Below, piece by piece: positions 53,699 to 64,000 of a DNA stretch of 64,000 bases. The notes below the pieces were generated by a model that worked only from the letters and a program-made list of their open reading frames with translations, did not search any database and was not told the DNA's origin. This DNA comes from Candidatus Tectimicrobiota bacterium (GTDB lineage Bacteria; Tectomicrobia; Entotheonellia; Entotheonellales; Entotheonellaceae). Positions within the stretch are counted from its first letter, which is position 1; each line of letters opens with the position of its first letter. The position numbers and the translations under genes were made by a program. The stretch lies in contig BPKO01000001.1 of the NCBI GenBank assembly GCA_026005175.1, forward strand, positions 868,001 through 932,000, given 5' to 3'.

Positions 53699-54334
53699 AT
53701 GCTGCTTTGGCTCGTTGGCGTGTTTGTGCTCGTTTCCTGGCCGGGCGGGCAGGCAGGGGACGCTCAGGCGCAACCCTCCCCGGCAGAGGTCTTCGAGCTG
53801 CACCTGGGGGGACGCGTCTACGAAGTGTCCCTGGATCGGCCCTTTACGCTGGTGACGCCCGCCGGAGAGCGGGTCGAGCTGGTGTTGCGCCGCCGAGAGG
53901 TGCTCCGCTATGAGACGCCGGAACTTGCCTTTGACTATCCCGCCGCGCTGCGGCTGCACCGCGAGATCGAAAGCGGCATTACCACCCTGACCCTGGAAGG
54001 CGTGGCCTCGCCCTTTGTGCTCATCCAGCTCTATCCGGGCTCGCCCGCAGCCGCCGACATCCTGGCCAACCTGGTGGCAGCCTTCCTCGACGAGTACGCC
54101 GGGCGCCAGGCGCAGTTTTTATCCGGGAACAACACCCCGGTGTCCCGCCTCATGGGAGGGCATTCCCGCGATGGACGGCAGCTGCGATTCCGGCTCGCGG
54201 GCCAAGAGATGGTGACCGAGATCTATGCTTTTGCCAAGCCCAATGCCGTGGTGGCCGTGGTCCTCCAGCACGACACGGCCGAGGCGTCCCTTGCCGAGCG
54301 GTATTTTGCGATCGTTACACGGCGCTTGCAGTAG
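53699..54334 (+). CDS. Exported hypothetical protein
   Basis: A 211-residue secreted protein: signal MLLWLVGVFVLVSWPGGQAGDAQA, then an alpha/beta domain (FELHLGGRVYEVSLDRPFTLVTPAGERVELVLRRREVLRYETPELAFDYP). FVLIQLYPGSPAAADILANLVAAFLDEYAG and EMVTEIYAFAKPNAVVAVVLQHD are further clear strands and helices. I do not recognise it. AGAGGAGAGGTCTC precedes the ATG. It is the last gene of the unit that begins with the autotransporter and ends against the convergent DUF4384 gene. Confidence 0.65.
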   Translation: MLLWLVGVFVLVSWPGGQAGDAQAQPSPAEVFELHLGGRVYEVSLDRPFTLVTPAGERVELVLRRREVLRYETPELAFDYPAALRLHREIESGITTLTLEGVASPFVLIQLYPGSPAAADILANLVAAFLDEYAGRQAQFLSGNNTPVSRLMGGHSRDGRQLRFRLAGQEMVTEIYAFAKPNAVVAVVLQHDTAEASLAERYFAIVTRRLQ

Positions 54335-54351
54335 CACCTGCCGGATTGCCC

Positions 54352-55304
54352 TCACTCGTGACGGAACCACCGCGTGATGACGAGCTCCGCGCCGCTGGTT
54401 TCAAAGGCCGTCGCCGTCACGGGCTGTCCTGCACCGGTGGCAGTCGGAATGGAGACCGGAGCTGCGCTGTGCACGCGGCGGATGCCGCGGGTGAGCACAA
54501 TGGCGGGCTCGCGCACCGGACGGTACCCCGGCCCGCGCATTTCGCGCTTGCCTCTTGCCAGGGTGGCGATGACGTGCTCCAGCTCCGGACGCCGCGTTGA
54601 CGAAGCGATAAAGTACACGTGTTCGATGCCGCGGTACTCGTCGAGCCCATACCAGACGGTGTCGTCCTTGGGGATGAGGTACTGGTGACCTGGCATCACG
54701 GGGTTGGCTTCGGCATCGTCGGCATGCGGGAAAGCGACTTCGACAAAGCCCGAGCCATCGATGGCAACGACATAAACGTAGCAGGCACAGTTGGCTCTGA
54801 AAAAGAATTTTAGCTTGTCGCCAGCCTGGGGATCGCCACGCCCGTCGCGCAACACGGCGCCATCTTCGATGGCCTCGACGCCCACCCTGCCGTCGGCCAG
54901 GACTACCTGCTTGTAGAGGCCGACTTCCAGGACCAGCGGGGGGCCTGCGCTGCCACCGCAGGAGGAGACGGCGCAGGCGGCGCCTCGTAGGGGACGGGAG
55001 CGCTGGCTGCCACCTCCTGGACGGGCTGCGGGGCTTCGGGAACGGCAGGCGGCGCTATGCTTGTCGCCAGAGCGGCGCTGCCGCTATAAGAGGCAGAAAT
55101 GGTCTGCATGAACTGGGCCAAGGTGTTGACGTACGGGCTCTGGAAGTTTGCGGCCGCCGCCGAGAGCAGATCCGCGCCGGTTTTGATCATGGCTGGCAAC
55201 AGGGGAGCTGCCGCACAGGAGGCAAGCAGCAGGCAGGCGGGAACCCCAAGCCACCCCCAGTGCCGCGACCGCCTGCTTCGGAAGCGCGAGGCAAGAAACC
55301 CCAT
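54352..55304 (-). CDS. DUF4384 lipoprotein, frame broken once
   Basis: An envelope lipoprotein of about 317 residues. The lipobox LLLASC (SRHWGWLGVPACLLLASCAAAPLL) is followed by a short helix and a Pro/Ala linker (PPAVPEAPQPVQEVAASAPVP...). A six-G/C run near 54943 shifts the frame. PLVLEVGLYKQVVLADGRVGVEAIEDGAVL then continues into the DUF4384 domain: GDKLKFFFRANCACYVYVVAIDGSGFVEVAFP, MPGHQYLIPKDDTVWYGLDEYRGIEHVYFIAS. DUF4384 often accompanies caspase and kinase-linked surface proteins. AAGGAGAAGGTCCT precedes the ATG, and a perfect sigma-54 site lies 65 bases upstream. Confidence 0.8.
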
Positions 55305-55368
55305 AGGACCTTCTCCTTGTCAAGGCACCGTTCAGGACCCCCCGTGCCGGGGAGTCCTTGCCATGAGG

Positions 55369-55384
55369 AGCAAGGACTGTGCCA
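55369..55384 (-). promoter_or_regulatory. Sigma-54 promoter of the DUF4384 lipoprotein gene
   Basis: TGGCACAGTCCTTGCT on the minus strand fits TGGCAC-N5-TTGCW with GG and GC 10 bases apart, 65 bases before the ATG. Confidence 0.7.
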
Positions 55385-55434
55385 AGCCCGGGTGTCGCGC
55401 GTGCCGGGCCATGGTGCGCACTGCAGTGGCCGGC

Positions 55435-55461
55435 TTTCACTGCTGAAATTCACCGCTGAAA
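55435..55461. promoter_or_regulatory. Tandem candidate enhancer (UAS) sites
   Basis: TTTCACTGCTGAAA (55435-55448) and ATTCACCGCTGAAA (55448-55461) are near-palindromes 50-80 bases upstream of the 55369-55384 promoter. TTTCACTCGCGAAA near 61.5 kb is similar, so they may bind the cluster's sigma-54 activator. Confidence 0.35.
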
Positions 55462-55899
55462 TTGTTTCCGTGCTGTGTCCTGCGGAACTGGGCGTCCGTC
55501 AACCACCGGCAGCATGTCGGTCACCGTCTGCTCGACCCGCAAAAACAGGCGGTAGTTGGCTGGAGAGGGGAGGGTGGCCGGGAGCTGGAGGCGGAGCCTG
55601 ACCACGGTGCTGCGCTGCCCGCTGGTGAAGCGGGTCAGGGAAACTTCGGGGGTGTCGACGGCCGGCGTGGCCCCAGGCGCCACCAGCATCAGGGATACGG
55701 CTTCGGCGCTGGGGTGACCGGTGTTGTGGAGACTCATGTAAAGAAGCACGGTCCCGGCGCCAAGCGGGGTGAGCTGCACCTGCCCAAAGCGCCAGTTGGA
55801 CTTCGGGAAAGCCAGCGCCAAGCTGCCAAAGACCACGATCGCCATCATCAGGAAACACGCTTCCCGGCGCAGCGGGACGCGTTGCCATCGAGGGGCCAT
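55450..55899 (-). CDS. Membrane-anchored hypothetical protein
   Basis: A 149-residue protein with one N-terminal membrane segment (ACFLMMAIVVFGSLALAF). It has a beta-rich exported part: FGQVQLTPLGAGTVLLYMSLHNTG, SLMLVAPGATPAVDTPEVSLTRF, then TVVRLRLQLPATLPSPANYRLFLRVEQT. I do not recognise it. GGGAGACAGCCC precedes the ATG, and a perfect sigma-54 promoter lies 38 bases before it. An in-frame ATG 14 codons upstream would overlap that promoter, so the shorter start is preferred. Confidence 0.62.
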   Translation of the reverse strand: MAPRWQRVPLRREACFLMMAIVVFGSLALAFPKSNWRFGQVQLTPLGAGTVLLYMSLHNTGHPSAEAVSLMLVAPGATPAVDTPEVSLTRFTSGQRSTVVRLRLQLPATLPSPANYRLFLRVEQTVTDMLPVVDGRPVPQDTARKQFQR

Positions 55900-55936
55900 G
55901 GGCTGTCTCCCGCGTGCTCTAGAACCCCTTGGGTGA

Positions 55937-55952
55937 AGCAACTTCCGTGCCA
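55937..55952 (-). promoter_or_regulatory. Sigma-54 promoter of the membrane-anchored protein gene
   Basis: TGGCACGGAAGTTGCT on the minus strand matches the full -24/-12 consensus, GG-N10-GC, 38 bases before the ATG. Confidence 0.72.
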
Positions 55953-56116
55953 GCCACAGAGTCTTTCCCCGCTGTGCAGATGCTGCGCTTCGGCAGGCAA
56001 AGCGCCTCTGCAGATGGTTGTCCTGCGGCAGCAGGCACCTGCCACGCCGGAGGCTTGTCGTTTCATCTGCTGTCGTATAAGATGAGGGAACAACAGGCAG
56101 TCTAGGGACGGCCGGT

Positions 56117-59100
56117 ATGATCTACACTTTTGACGAGTACGAGCTGGATACCGACCGCTACGAGTTACGCCGTCAAGGCCAGCTCGTCCCACTGCGCCCC
56201 CAGGCTTTCAATGTTCTTCTTTATCTCATCCGTCAACGACACCGGCTGGTTGCCAAGCAAGAGCTGGTAGAGCGGCTGTGGGGCGGGCGTTGCATCAGCG
56301 ACGCCGCCCTTGAGCGCTGCATTGCCTCGATTCGTAAGGGCCCTGGGCGACAGTGGCCGCACGCAGCGCCGGTTGCAAACCCAATACCGTCGGGGCTACC
56401 GCTTTATTGCTTCGGTGGTAGAGCGGGATCCCGTAGCGACGACGGAGACCCCCCTGCTGTCGCCAGCGACCCTCGCCACCGGTGCGAGCGCCGGTGGCGC
56501 CGCCGGCGCCCGCAGCGCGTCCGCTGCACGTAGAGCGCAAGCCGGTAACCGTTCTCTCTTGCCGTGTGACCAACCTCACCAGTCAGCCTTGGCACGACGA
56601 TCCTGTTGCCCGCAGCGCGGTGCTTTCGGCCTTCTGGTCCACTGCCTTGCGCGTTGTCGAGCAGTACGGGGGCACCGTGGACACGATGGGCGATGACAGC
56701 TTCGTGGCGCTTTTCGGCGTCCCCGTGGCCTATGAAGATCACGCCTGGCGTGCATTACTCGTCGCCCATCGCCTGCCGCAGGCCTTGCAGCAGGCCGCCG
56801 AAACTCGCCTGACGGCTCTGTCTCTGGGTATGGGCATTCACAGTGGAACCGTCATCGCCTGGTACGTTGGCAACGACGTGCGCGTTAGTCCGGCGGAGGC
56901 GGAAAACGCAGTGGCGCTGGCGTGCCGGCTCCAGCAGGTTGCTGCGCCGCGGTGCCTCCTTCTCAGTGAGGCCACGCGCCGCTTGCTGCGAGACGCGATG
57001 CCCCTCCAGAAGCAGGGAATGCTGCAAGTGGCTGGACATGACGAACCGCTGGCCGTGTACACGATTTTGACGGAGCCGACGGGGGCAGAAGCGCCATCGC
57101 TGGGACCTCGTCCCCGGTGTTTCGTGGGACGGGCTCGCGAGCTGGCACTCCTGCACGAGCGCTTCTGCCAGGCGCAGGCAGGTCAAGGCCAGGTGGTAGC
57201 CTTGGTCGGGGAAGCCGGGATAGGCAAGAGCTGCCTGCTTGCCGAGTTTCACCGCCGGGTGTCGGCAGAGTGTTGTACGTTCCTTGAAGGCTACGGCCTC
57301 TCGTACGGCATAACGCAACCTTACGGGCCGGTGCGGGCGCTGCTCTGGCAGGCGTGTGGGCTGTCGCCGGCAGAGGGGGCAGACACGCTGATTGCCAAGC
57401 TACGGCGACGCTTGCGGAGCCTGGCCCTGGATACCGAGCAAGCCGTGGCGGTATGCTTACGCCTGCTTGATCTCAGCCCGGCGGCCGACGGCCTTGAGAC
57501 GCTGACACCGGCAGCGTTGCAGGCGCGCTTTCTGGAGGTGCTGGGGCAGCTGTGGGTGCGGCTAAGCGAGGAGCGGCCGCTGGTGGTGGTGCTGGAAAAC
57601 CTCCACTGGATTGACCAGGCTTCACAAGCGTGGCTGGCCGCGCTGGTGGAGCGGGTTGCCGGCGCCGCCATCCTGCTGCTGCTCACTTACCGTCCTGGGT
57701 ATCATGCCCCCTGGCTGACCAAATCCTACGTCACCCAGATCGCGCTGCGGCCTCTGGGGTCGGCAGAGAGCCTGGCCCTTGTCCATGCCATCGTGCCCCC
57801 GGTGCGTCTGCCGGCGTCCGTAGCCCAGCAGATCTTGCAGCGGGCCGAAGGCCACCCGTTTTTTCTCGAAGAGCTGGCCCGTGCGGCAGCCGAGCAGGGG
57901 CTGGAGTCCGGTACGTTCACCGTGCCGGCGACGATCCAGGATGTGATCATGGCGCGGCTCGATCAGCTTCCGCCGGCGGCAAAGCGCCTGCTGCAGACCG
58001 CCTCGGTGCTGGGCCGTCGCTTCTCGCAGGGCCTGCTCGAAGCCCTCTGGGAAGAGCCAGAAGGGGTGGGGCCGCTGCTGGGCGAATTGCAACGGCACGA
58101 AATGCTCTACGAACAGCGCGAGGCTGGAGAGTCGCTTCATGTCTTCAAGCATGCCCTCATCCAGGAGGTCTCTTACCACAGCTTGCCGCTGGCGCGGCGG
58201 CAGGCCCTGCACGCCGCTGCCGGTGCGGCGCTGGAGAGGCGCCACGCTGGCCGCCTCGAGGCCGTGTATGCCCAGCTCGCTTACCACTACGCCCGCACCG
58301 AAGTGGCAGCCAAAGCCGTCGAGTATCTGCACGTGGTAGCCAAGAAGGCCCTTCGTAGCCACGCCCATCACGAGGCCCTTGCCGCCCTGCGTGAGGCTGC
58401 CGAGCACGCGGCCCGGCTGTCGCCACCCGAGCGCGACCACTGCCTGGTGACGCTGGCCCTGGCAGAAGCTTTTTCGCTTTCGGTTTTGGGGCGCTTCCGC
58501 GAGGTGCAAGCATGCTTGCAACGGCACCACGAACGCATCGAGCGACTGCAGGAGGCTGCCTTGACTGGCCCGTATTACTTCCGCCTTGGCCTGACAGCGC
58601 TTTATCTTGGCGAGGTGGCCCAGGTGGTGCCCTACGCGCAGCGCGCCCTTGCGGCCGCACGACGCGTTCAGGATCGCGTCACCCTGGGGCAGGCATACTA
58701 CTGTCTTGCCTTGCACTATTACCTGAGCGGGGACTTTGCCCAGGGCATGGCCTATGGCAGGCAGGCCATCGCCGCGCTGCAAGAGACGGGTGAGCAGCAC
58801 TGGCTGGGCCTTGCCTACTGGGTCCTGGGGTACAGCGCCGCCTTGCTGGGGGAAGTAAAGGCGGCGCTTGACGCGCAAGCCCAGGCTCATGCCATCGGGG
58901 TGGCTACGGAGGATCGTCGCCTGCAGAGCTTTGCCGACGGGGTACGGGGCTGGGTGCTGGCACTGTGTGGCGCCACGCAAGAAAGCCTTGCCGCCTGCCG
59001 GCGAGGCTACGCCCACGCCGCCGACCCGGTGAGCAAGGGCCCTGGCGGCCGGCTTCCTGGGTTGTGCCTACCTGGAAGCTGGGGAAGCCGCGTCGGCGCT

Positions 59101-59560
59101 GCCGTTGCTGCACGAGGCGGTGACCCATTTCACCAGCCAGCAGTTTGCCCAGGGCCAAGCTCGCTTCATGCCTTTTCTTGCCCAGGCCCATCTCCAGGTG
59201 GGGGCGGTGGCCGAAGCGCGCGTGTGGGCACGCCGCGCCATGGCCGTGTCGCGCAGCGTGGCATACTGGCACGGCATCGGTTGGGCAGCCCGGGTGCTTG
59301 GCCGCCTCGAGCGACTGCAGGGGCGATTTGCCGAGGCTGCCCACCACTTTCAGGAAGCCCTGGAGATTTTTACGGCGCGGCAGGCGCGCTATGAGATGGC
59401 CTGCGTGCGACTTGAATTAGCCGCTCTGGCGCAAGGGGACGAGGTGGCGGTGCGGGACCACTTGCGGGCGGCAGCCGTCCTCCTGCGTGCTATGGGTATG
59501 CCCTCCCCACGGAGACGCCTGCGGCAGCTGGCGCAGAGCTACGGCGTGTCCGTCTTATGA
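56117..59560 (+). CDS. Winged-helix/cyclase-like/AAA/TPR regulator, frame broken three times
   Basis: A regulator of about 1147 residues. The N-terminal OmpR/ToxR-type winged helix (YTFDEYELDTDRYELRRQGQLVPLRPQAFNVLLYLI, LVERLWGG) breaks at AAGGGCCC near 56337. It goes on ALGDSGRTQRRLQTQYRRGYRFIASV. After a low-complexity linker and a second break (about 56522) comes a cyclase-like domain (ERKPVTVLSCRVTNL..., YGGTVDTMGDDSFVALFG). Its first metal Asp is replaced in LSCRV, so it is probably inactive. An AAA/STAND ATPase follows (Walker A LVGEAGIGKSCLL; Walker B VVVLENLHWID) with a TPR region. A last break at AAGGGCCC near 59038 leads to the C-terminal repeats. It is divergent from the 55.9-kb gene. 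Confidence 0.8.
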
Positions 59561-59575
59561 GGCGGACCCTGCCAG

Positions 59576-59593
59576 AAAAATTCAGCAATTTTT
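59576..59593. terminator. A/T hairpin after the regulator gene
   Basis: AAAAATT-CAGC-AATTTTT, a perfect 7-bp stem, starts 16 bases after the stop and is the most A/T-rich spot nearby. It may terminate the upstream transcript. Confidence 0.4.
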
Positions 59594-59674
59594 CAGGAAA
59601 AAGTCAGGCAACCCCTGCCGCTGCCGCCTATATTTGGCCATGTGTGGTCATGGCCCAGGGCAGAGGCAGGTTCT

Positions 59675-61479
<1,805 letters not shown>

Positions 61480-61485
61480 CAGCTC

Positions 61486-61528
61486 TTTCACTCGCGAAAG
61501 CTTACAGAACTGCATTGCGCCAGTGAAA
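61486..61528. promoter_or_regulatory. Candidate enhancer site upstream of the 61.7-kb gene
   Basis: TTTCACTCGCGAAA (61486-61499) plus the half-site AGTGAAA (61522-61528), 45-85 bases before the -24 box. It is similar to the tandem sites near 55.4 kb. Confidence 0.35.
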
Positions 61529-61570
61529 TCACCCTGCCTGTAACGCAAGTGTGATAAGCGTTTCTGCTCC

Positions 61571-61586
61571 TGGCATACCTTTTGCT
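61571..61586 (+). promoter_or_regulatory. Sigma-54 promoter of the caspase/repeat protein gene
   Basis: TGGCATACCTTTTGCT: GG-N10-GC with TTGCT at -12 and one change (CAT for CAC) at -24, 92 bases before the ATG. Confidence 0.65.
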
Positions 61587-61638
61587 CTCTAAAGCGCCTA
61601 AAGCCAGGCATGCCGCTGGCGCTCGTTACTCATTACCA

Positions 61639-61656
61639 CCGCTGACGAGTCAGCGG
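61639..61656. repeat. Perfect inverted repeat in the 5' leader
   Basis: CCGCTGAC-GA-GTCAGCGG lies 22 bases before the ATG, inside the predicted leader RNA. The loop of two is too tight for a plain hairpin, so either the top pairs open or it is a protein-binding palindrome. Confidence 0.4.
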
Positions 61657-61677
61657 CTTCTTGTGAGGAGATATGCC

Positions 61678-62943
61678 ATGTCCCAACCCACAACCCGAGT
61701 TCCCCGTCGCCGGCACGGTGGGCTTGCCCCGCTGCTGGCTCTGGTGATTCTGCTTGTTCTGGGCAGCGGCGTTGCACGGGGTCTGGGAACCGCCGAGCGC
61801 GACTTGCTCATCCTGGTGGCAGATTTAAGCAAAGGCTACGATGCCCCAGCCCAGCAGGCGTTTTACCAGTTGGTCGGTTTTGCCGCCGAAGCTGCGGCTG
61901 CCACCACCCTCAAACCCCTTTACCGCGAGATTCACGTGCTCAAAGGGGGGCAAGCGACGCTGGCGATGCTGCGCAGTCGCCTGCACACCGTCACCGCCAA
62001 CGCGGCAGTCAAGGCCGTGGACGTCATCTTCGTCACACATGGCCTAGATTCCAGGCTGTACTTTACCGACAGGGCGCACACGAGCGCCGAGGTGCGGGAT
62101 CAGATCCGGACCCTTCCCGAGGCGCAACGCGCCAAGTTGCGCATGCTGTTTTCTACGGCGTGCTATGGCTCGACCCACATCAACGACTGGCTGCAAGCGG
62201 GCTTTAAAGTCGTCTCGGGCTCCAAGCGCATCTATGCCGACAGCGCCCTGAGTTATCCGGCCTTCCTCGGCGCCTGGGCCCTAGGCCAATCCTTTGCCCA
62301 GGCCGCTGCGGCAGCCAACGCGGCCGATCCGCTGCGGGTGCAGGACAAAGCAGCGATGGAAGTGCTGCGCCAGTGGAAGCATCCTTCTTGGCAGGACGTG
62401 GACAGTACCCGGGTGGTGGGGGGCAACGGCGCCCTCACGATAAACAGTGCAGTGGTACCGTCCAGTACGCCCACCGTAGCCCGCACCGGGCTGGTTGGGG
62501 GCAACGGCGGCAGAGACTTTGAGCGCTCCTGTGCTGCCGGTGAGGTCCTGGTAGGCCTCAAGGGCCGCAGCGGCTGGTGGCTGGATCAGGTCCAAGTGCA
62601 GTGTGTGCGCATCGATGGCCAGGGGCGCTGGAGCAGTGGCGTGGTCACCCGGGGCAGCGCCGGGGGCAACGGGGGCAATCCCTTTACCCGCACCTGCAGT
62701 TCGGGCTACGCGGTGGTGGGTTTTGACGGCAAGGCCGGCAGCTATGTCGATCGTCTCGAGCTGCGCTGCCGCAAGCTGACCGGCGCCTCTAGCACCAGTG
62801 GCTCTGAAGTGGCGCTTGCTGCCGTTGGCGGCAACGGCGGCAGAGACTTTAGCGCCAAGCGCTGCCCGTCGTCGCGCCCGGCTGTGGGGATCTACGGCCG
62901 CTCCGGCAGCTACGTCGACGCGTTTGGCCTGGTGTGCCGCTGA
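61678..62943 (+). CDS. Secreted caspase-like protein with three C-terminal Cys/Gly repeats
   Basis: A 421-residue exported protein. An N-terminal leader (LAPLLALVILLVLGSGVARG) starts it. Residues 40-235 look like a clan-CD cysteine-peptidase fold: LLILVADLSKGYDAPAQQ, VDVIFVTHGLDSRLYF (His121) and LRMLFSTACYGSTHIND (Cys162). The His-Cys spacing of about 41 is as in caspase-like domains. Three repeats at about 273-309, 328-364 and 383-420 follow: VGGNGGRDFERSC-x-AGEVLVGLKGRSG, then CSSGYAVVGFDGKAGSYVD and CPSSRPAVGIYGRSGSYVD. These match the small gene near 48.6-49.1 kb. TGTGAGGAGATATGCC precedes the ATG. Peptidase activity is inferred. Confidence 0.78.
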   Translation: MSQPTTRVPRRRHGGLAPLLALVILLVLGSGVARGLGTAERDLLILVADLSKGYDAPAQQAFYQLVGFAAEAAAATTLKPLYREIHVLKGGQATLAMLRSRLHTVTANAAVKAVDVIFVTHGLDSRLYFTDRAHTSAEVRDQIRTLPEAQRAKLRMLFSTACYGSTHINDWLQAGFKVVSGSKRIYADSALSYPAFLGAWALGQSFAQAAAAANAADPLRVQDKAAMEVLRQWKHPSWQDVDSTRVVGGNGALTINSAVVPSSTPTVARTGLVGGNGGRDFERSCAAGEVLVGLKGRSGWWLDQVQVQCVRIDGQGRWSSGVVTRGSAGGNGGNPFTRTCSSGYAVVGFDGKAGSYVDRLELRCRKLTGASSTSGSEVALAAVGGNGGRDFSAKRCPSSRPAVGIYGRSGSYVDAFGLVCR

Positions 62944-63012
62944 GCGGACTGTCCTGGGCTGCCTGCTTGGCCTCTGGCTTGCCACCGAGGGATAGCAATC
63001 CAGAACGGAGGG

Positions 63013-64000
63013 CTATGGTGACCCCGGTGGCGAGCCCCTGGCGGGCGGACTGGCCGCGGAAGCCTGGCGAGAAGCGCGCACCGCGGCCAGCTGCAGATGG
63101 TAGAGAAGGCCGCCGTATCCCCCCCGCTGCGGTGGCCAGCAGCAGCGCCGCGAGGCTGGCCCCGTGTTGGGGGTGAAAGCCGCGCGCCGCTTCCAGCACC
63201 GCTCCCGTTACCGCACTTGCCAGGAGCGCCCTCCCCAGAGAAGACCACAGTCGCCCACGGCGCCGGCCGCGGCTTTCGGCTACCAGGTAGCCAAAGAGGG
63301 TAAACGCGGCGAGGGACTCGAGCAGGCGCAACAGCGGCACCACCGCCGGAATGTCGGCCAGGTCGGCCAGCCCCAGGCTGCCGCGCCAGGGCTGCGGCGT
63401 CCAGGGCCAGGGCCACAGGGCCATCAGGCCCAAATAGGCGCCATACAGGGGCCAGAGGCGCCGCAGGACGAGGCCTTCGAAGCGCCGCTCGGCCCCTGGT
63501 GCCAGCGACAAGCCCCGGGTTTGCACCGCGGTGGCCAGTGCCAGGCCCAGGGCGCTGGCCAGCAGGAAGCGCGGCTGCTGCGGCAGTCGCGGCATCACGC
63601 CCACCAAGAACCACAGCGCCACTGCCAGAGACAGCAAGATCGGGGACAGCACCCGCGCCGGCTGCAGGCGGTGGCGCCACACCGCCGCCAGGATCACGCT
63701 GCCGCAGAGGCCAAGCAGCGGTGCCAGTCCCAGCCGCGTGCCTTCTTTTCCCGCGGCCAGGCTATGCAGCCACAGCAGGGGCAGCAGCAAGTAGAAGACC
63801 TGCATCAGGGGCAGCTCCAGTGCCAGCTGCCCTACCAGCCGCGCGTGCAGGTGCCGCCGCAGGCGCTCGTAGAGCCCTGCCCCCAGCCAGCAACCTAAGC
63901 TGTTGGCCAGCACGTCCAGCAGGCTGCTGTAGCGGCCAGGGAGCAGGAGCTGCGCCAGCTCGGCACAAGTGCTGACCGCCAGGCCAAAGGCCGCAGCCGA
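63013..64000 (-). CDS. VanZ family membrane protein (partial, frame broken once)
   Basis: A polytopic protein that enters from beyond the right edge. The VanZ core is clear: AAAFGLAVSTCAELAQLLLPGRYSSLLDVLANSLGCWLGAGLYERL. Seven or eight further hydrophobic stretches follow (VILAAVWRH, LLSLAVALWFLVG, LLESLAAFTLFGYLVAESRGRRRGRLW). At a seven-C/G run near 63125-63130 the frame shifts; the normal end then reads YGGLLYHLQLAAVRASRQASAASPP and stops at 63013. Read in the unshifted frame, the tail would run antisense into the neighbour's 3' end. VanZ proteins are membrane proteins of uncertain role, sometimes linked to teicoplanin resistance or to exosortase-like surface systems. Confidence 0.75.

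Noticed and set aside
56066-56090. Sigma-70 promoter TTGTCG/TATAAG before the large regulator
   Set aside because: The spacing is only 15 bases and the -35 is weak, so it was not listed as a feature.

Overview
The window is GC-rich, Gram-negative-type bacterial chromosome. Envelope signs include an outer-membrane autotransporter, secretin-like and DUF4384 lipoproteins, LepA, HemW, a MucR-type zinc-finger regulator and a sigma-54 activator. Many genes are acyl-CoA, amidohydrolase, hydantoinase, LLM-flavin or uptake genes. Together with a UGSC-type selenoprotein, this mix resembles uncultivated soil or marine lineages of the Desulfobacterota/Tectomicrobia kind. That placement is inference from gene content only. 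No replication origin, prophage, integrase or CRISPR array was seen.

About 0-47.6 kb is mostly metabolic and housekeeping, in short operons of mixed orientation. It holds an ATP-grasp enzyme and NfuA, a thiolase, SpeD, an SDR, SixA, the UGSC selenoprotein, an enoyl-CoA hydratase/amidohydrolase operon and a nucleoid protein. These are followed by NAD synthetase, lepA-hemW, a truncated secretin domain, an A/T-rich orphan secreted gene, hydantoinase A/B, a PPOX-UbiA fusion protein, tRNA-Leu(CAG) and a PAS-adenylate cyclase. Next come rlmN-coaD-aminotransferase-MFS-enoyl-CoA hydratase, a TPP-riboswitch thiSGE operon, an epimerase, a DUF362 protein, SpeA, an acyl-CoA dehydrogenase, a TPR protein, an M50 protease, TetR and MucR. 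The last block (40.3-47.6 kb) is an operon of hydrolase, LLM oxidoreductase, muconolactone-isomerase-like, SRPBCC, peptide-type ABC importer (no ATPase) and a second LLM gene.

About 47.6-49.3 kb is accessory. It has three copies of a 17-bp repeat, two of them inverted around a small gene for a repeat protein, plus a decayed ORF.

About 49.3-62.9 kb is the most unusual part. It encodes an autotransporter, a Sel1/coiled-coil/caspase-domain lipoprotein, small secreted proteins, a DUF4384 lipoprotein, a membrane-anchored protein, a winged-helix/cyclase-like/AAA/TPR regulator, a membrane-anchored sigma-54 activator, and a second caspase-like secreted protein with three Cys/Gly-rich repeats. Four sequences fitting the -24/-12 sigma-54 promoter (GG-N10-GC, one with GT) lie in front of four transcription units here. 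I read the cluster as one sigma-54-controlled cell-surface/caspase regulon with its own activator. The window ends inside a VanZ-family gene.

A caution applies throughout. At least fifteen reading frames are broken by single-base shifts, usually at G or C runs, and the protein continues intact in the next frame. Most of these look like consensus indel errors, not true decay. Such genes are annotated here as single loci with their break points.
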